From positions 1-6,034 of the forward strand of contig DATIFQ010000309.1 in NCBI GenBank assembly GCA_035455185.1: 6,034 nucleotides of DNA. Direction: 5' to 3'. Shown here in pieces: positions 5,074 to 6,034 of this stretch. Below the pieces are notes generated by a model that made no database searches, was not told the origin of the DNA, and worked only from the letters and a program-made list of their open reading frames with translations. The DNA comes from JAEHDI01 sp035455185 (lineage in GTDB: Bacteria; Acidobacteriota; Terriglobia; Bryobacterales; Bryobacteraceae). Position 1 is the first letter of the stretch; the number at the start of each line of letters is the position of its first letter. Position numbers and translations under genes: made by a program.

Positions 5074-6034
5074 TTACCTCTCGATCTTTACCGGCGTGAT
5101 GATGTCCTCGACAGCGTTGGGGTCTCCCTGTGCCGGGCCGTGCCAGACGCTGCCGCCGAAGGTCGTAATGTAAATTTTGGACGGATCGTACGGATCCGGA
5201 ACCACACGGTGGCCCCACTTGAAGTTGAAGCCCTTCACCTTCTTCCAGGTCGCGCCGCGGTCGGCGGACCGCCAGGCGCCGGCGTCGAATCCGCAGTGAT
5301 ACACGACGTCGGGGTTCTTCGGATCGACCGTCACATCGTAGACGTGCTGCTGCTCGGTGACGATGTGCTTCCATGTCCCGCCACCGTCCGTCGAGAGGTA
5401 TACACCGCCTCCCGTGTCGCCCTCGGGCGTCTGATAGCCCCAGGTGCTCAAGTACATTCGGTTGTTGTCGCGGGGGTCGAGCGTGAGACCGGTGGGACCG
5501 TTGGCGCCCGCGGGCAGTTTCATCTTCGTCCAGTGCTCCGCTCCGTCGGTTGACTTGTAGAGCGCGCCGTCCTCCCAGTCGCCGATCTTGTTTTCGCTGC
5601 GCCTCGCGATAACGACGTAGAGCGTCCCATTTTCCGCGCGTGTCAGCCGCCATGCGAAAGGCTGTTTGGCGTCGATGCCGGCGTTTCTCAGCGCCCACGT
5701 CTTTCCATTGTCGTTGGATTTGTAGACTCCCCTGCCGAAAGCAGCGGCGTAGAGAGTCCGTGACCCGACAGGACTAGTTGGATCAAGGAGGAGGTGCGTT
5801 ACCGCGGTCTCGGGCAGACCCTGTGCAATGATCCAGTGGTCGCCGCCATCACAGGACCATCCGATGCCACCCTGGAACGTATCCGGGTTGGCTCTCCGCC
5901 ACATCTTCGGCCTTGGCAAATCGTGCGTACGGGAGAACGCGCCCCAGACGAGCCCGGGGACTTTCGGATCGAACTCCGCCCAATAAGTCGTGTTGAACCA
6001 GTGCGGCGGGACGCCAAAGATGGAACTCATCCAG
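5074..6034 (-). CDS. Multi-Asp-box (BNR / sortilin-like propeller) protein, C-terminal part; 5' end outside window
   Basis: The frame stays open to the right edge; a Trp codon precedes the first ATG (6030), and that ATG lacks a clear ribosome binding site, so the window holds about the last 320 residues of a longer protein. Numbered from that Met, five Asp-boxes (S-x-D-x-G-x-x-W) occur: SCDGGDHW 59-66, SNDNGKTW 105-112, STDGAEHW 160-167, STDGGGTW 213-220 and SADRGATW 255-262, spaced 42-55 residues. Between them are YxxTxGxGVYxS and DPxNPxxVY motifs. This is the pattern of beta-propellers of the sialidase / VPS10-sortilin / xyloglucanase type, commonly secreted in this group. No glycosidase catalytic residues can be assigned from repeats alone, so enzyme naming would be unsafe. 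The stop TAA is at 5076-5074. Confidence 0.85.
   Translation of the reverse strand, partial: WMSSIFGVPPHWFNTTYWAEFDPKVPGLVWGAFSRTHDLPRPKMWRRANPDTFQGGIGWSCDGGDHWIIAQGLPETAVTHLLLDPTSPVGSRTLYAAAFGRGVYKSNDNGKTWALRNAGIDAKQPFAWRLTRAENGTLYVVIARRSENKIGDWEDGALYKSTDGAEHWTKMKLPAGANGPTGLTLDPRDNNRMYLSTWGYQTPEGDTGGGVYLSTDGGGTWKHIVTEQQHVYDVTVDPKNPDVVYHCGFDAGAWRSADRGATWKKVKGFNFKWGHRVVPDPYDPSKIYITTFGGSVWHGPAQGDPNAVEDIITPVKIER

Overview
The window most likely comes from an Acidobacteriota genome, probably of the Solibacter/Bryobacter group. The sequence is GC-rich and gene-dense. It carries a secreted protein with the GGVVNAASY...GSMFVVFGS signature of the TIGR03437 (Solibacter C-terminal) family, which is strongly expanded in that group. 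It also has a likely CehA/McbA-type hydrolase end and a protein with repeated Asp-boxes. The taxonomic placement is inference from family content only.

Layout. Bases 1-311 (+) hold the 3' end of a gene resembling the C-terminus of CehA/McbA-family metallohydrolases. Bases 392-2089 (+) encode a 565-residue exported TIGR03437 protein with its own Shine-Dalgarno and a perfect TATAAT upstream. Bases 2090-2198 form a short convergent gap that contains a 32-nt near-copy of the 3' end of the first gene. Bases 2199-3883 (-) form a compact four-gene operon, read from right to left: a PerR-like Fur regulator, a DPSL/thioferritin-type ferritin-like protein, a Rieske [2Fe-2S] ferredoxin, and pterin-4a-carbinolamine dehydratase. 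Its promoter (TTGACT-N17-TATTCT) overlaps two nested inverted repeats that look like a Fur/PerR operator. Bases 4086-4511 (-) encode a 141-residue protein I do not recognise, starting MCDYSLM. Bases 4776-5060 (+) encode a small protein that looks like a dimeric alpha/beta-barrel (ABM/NIPSNAP-like). Bases 5074-6034 (-) hold the C-terminal part of a multi-Asp-box (BNR / sortilin-like propeller) protein that runs off the right edge.

How the genes may work together. The perR-dpsL-Rieske-PCD operon is the coherent unit. A metal-dependent peroxide or iron sensor would repress its own promoter. On derepression the cell would make a ferritin-like cage that oxidises and stores iron at the expense of peroxide, together with a small redox carrier. 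The carbinolamine dehydratase is the least expected member. The overlaps (13 nt between perR and dpsL, 19 nt between Rieske and PCD) and the 19-nt gap between dpsL and Rieske point to one transcript and probable translational coupling. The remaining genes look independent of each other. I saw no tRNA, rRNA, CRISPR array, transposase or prophage sign.
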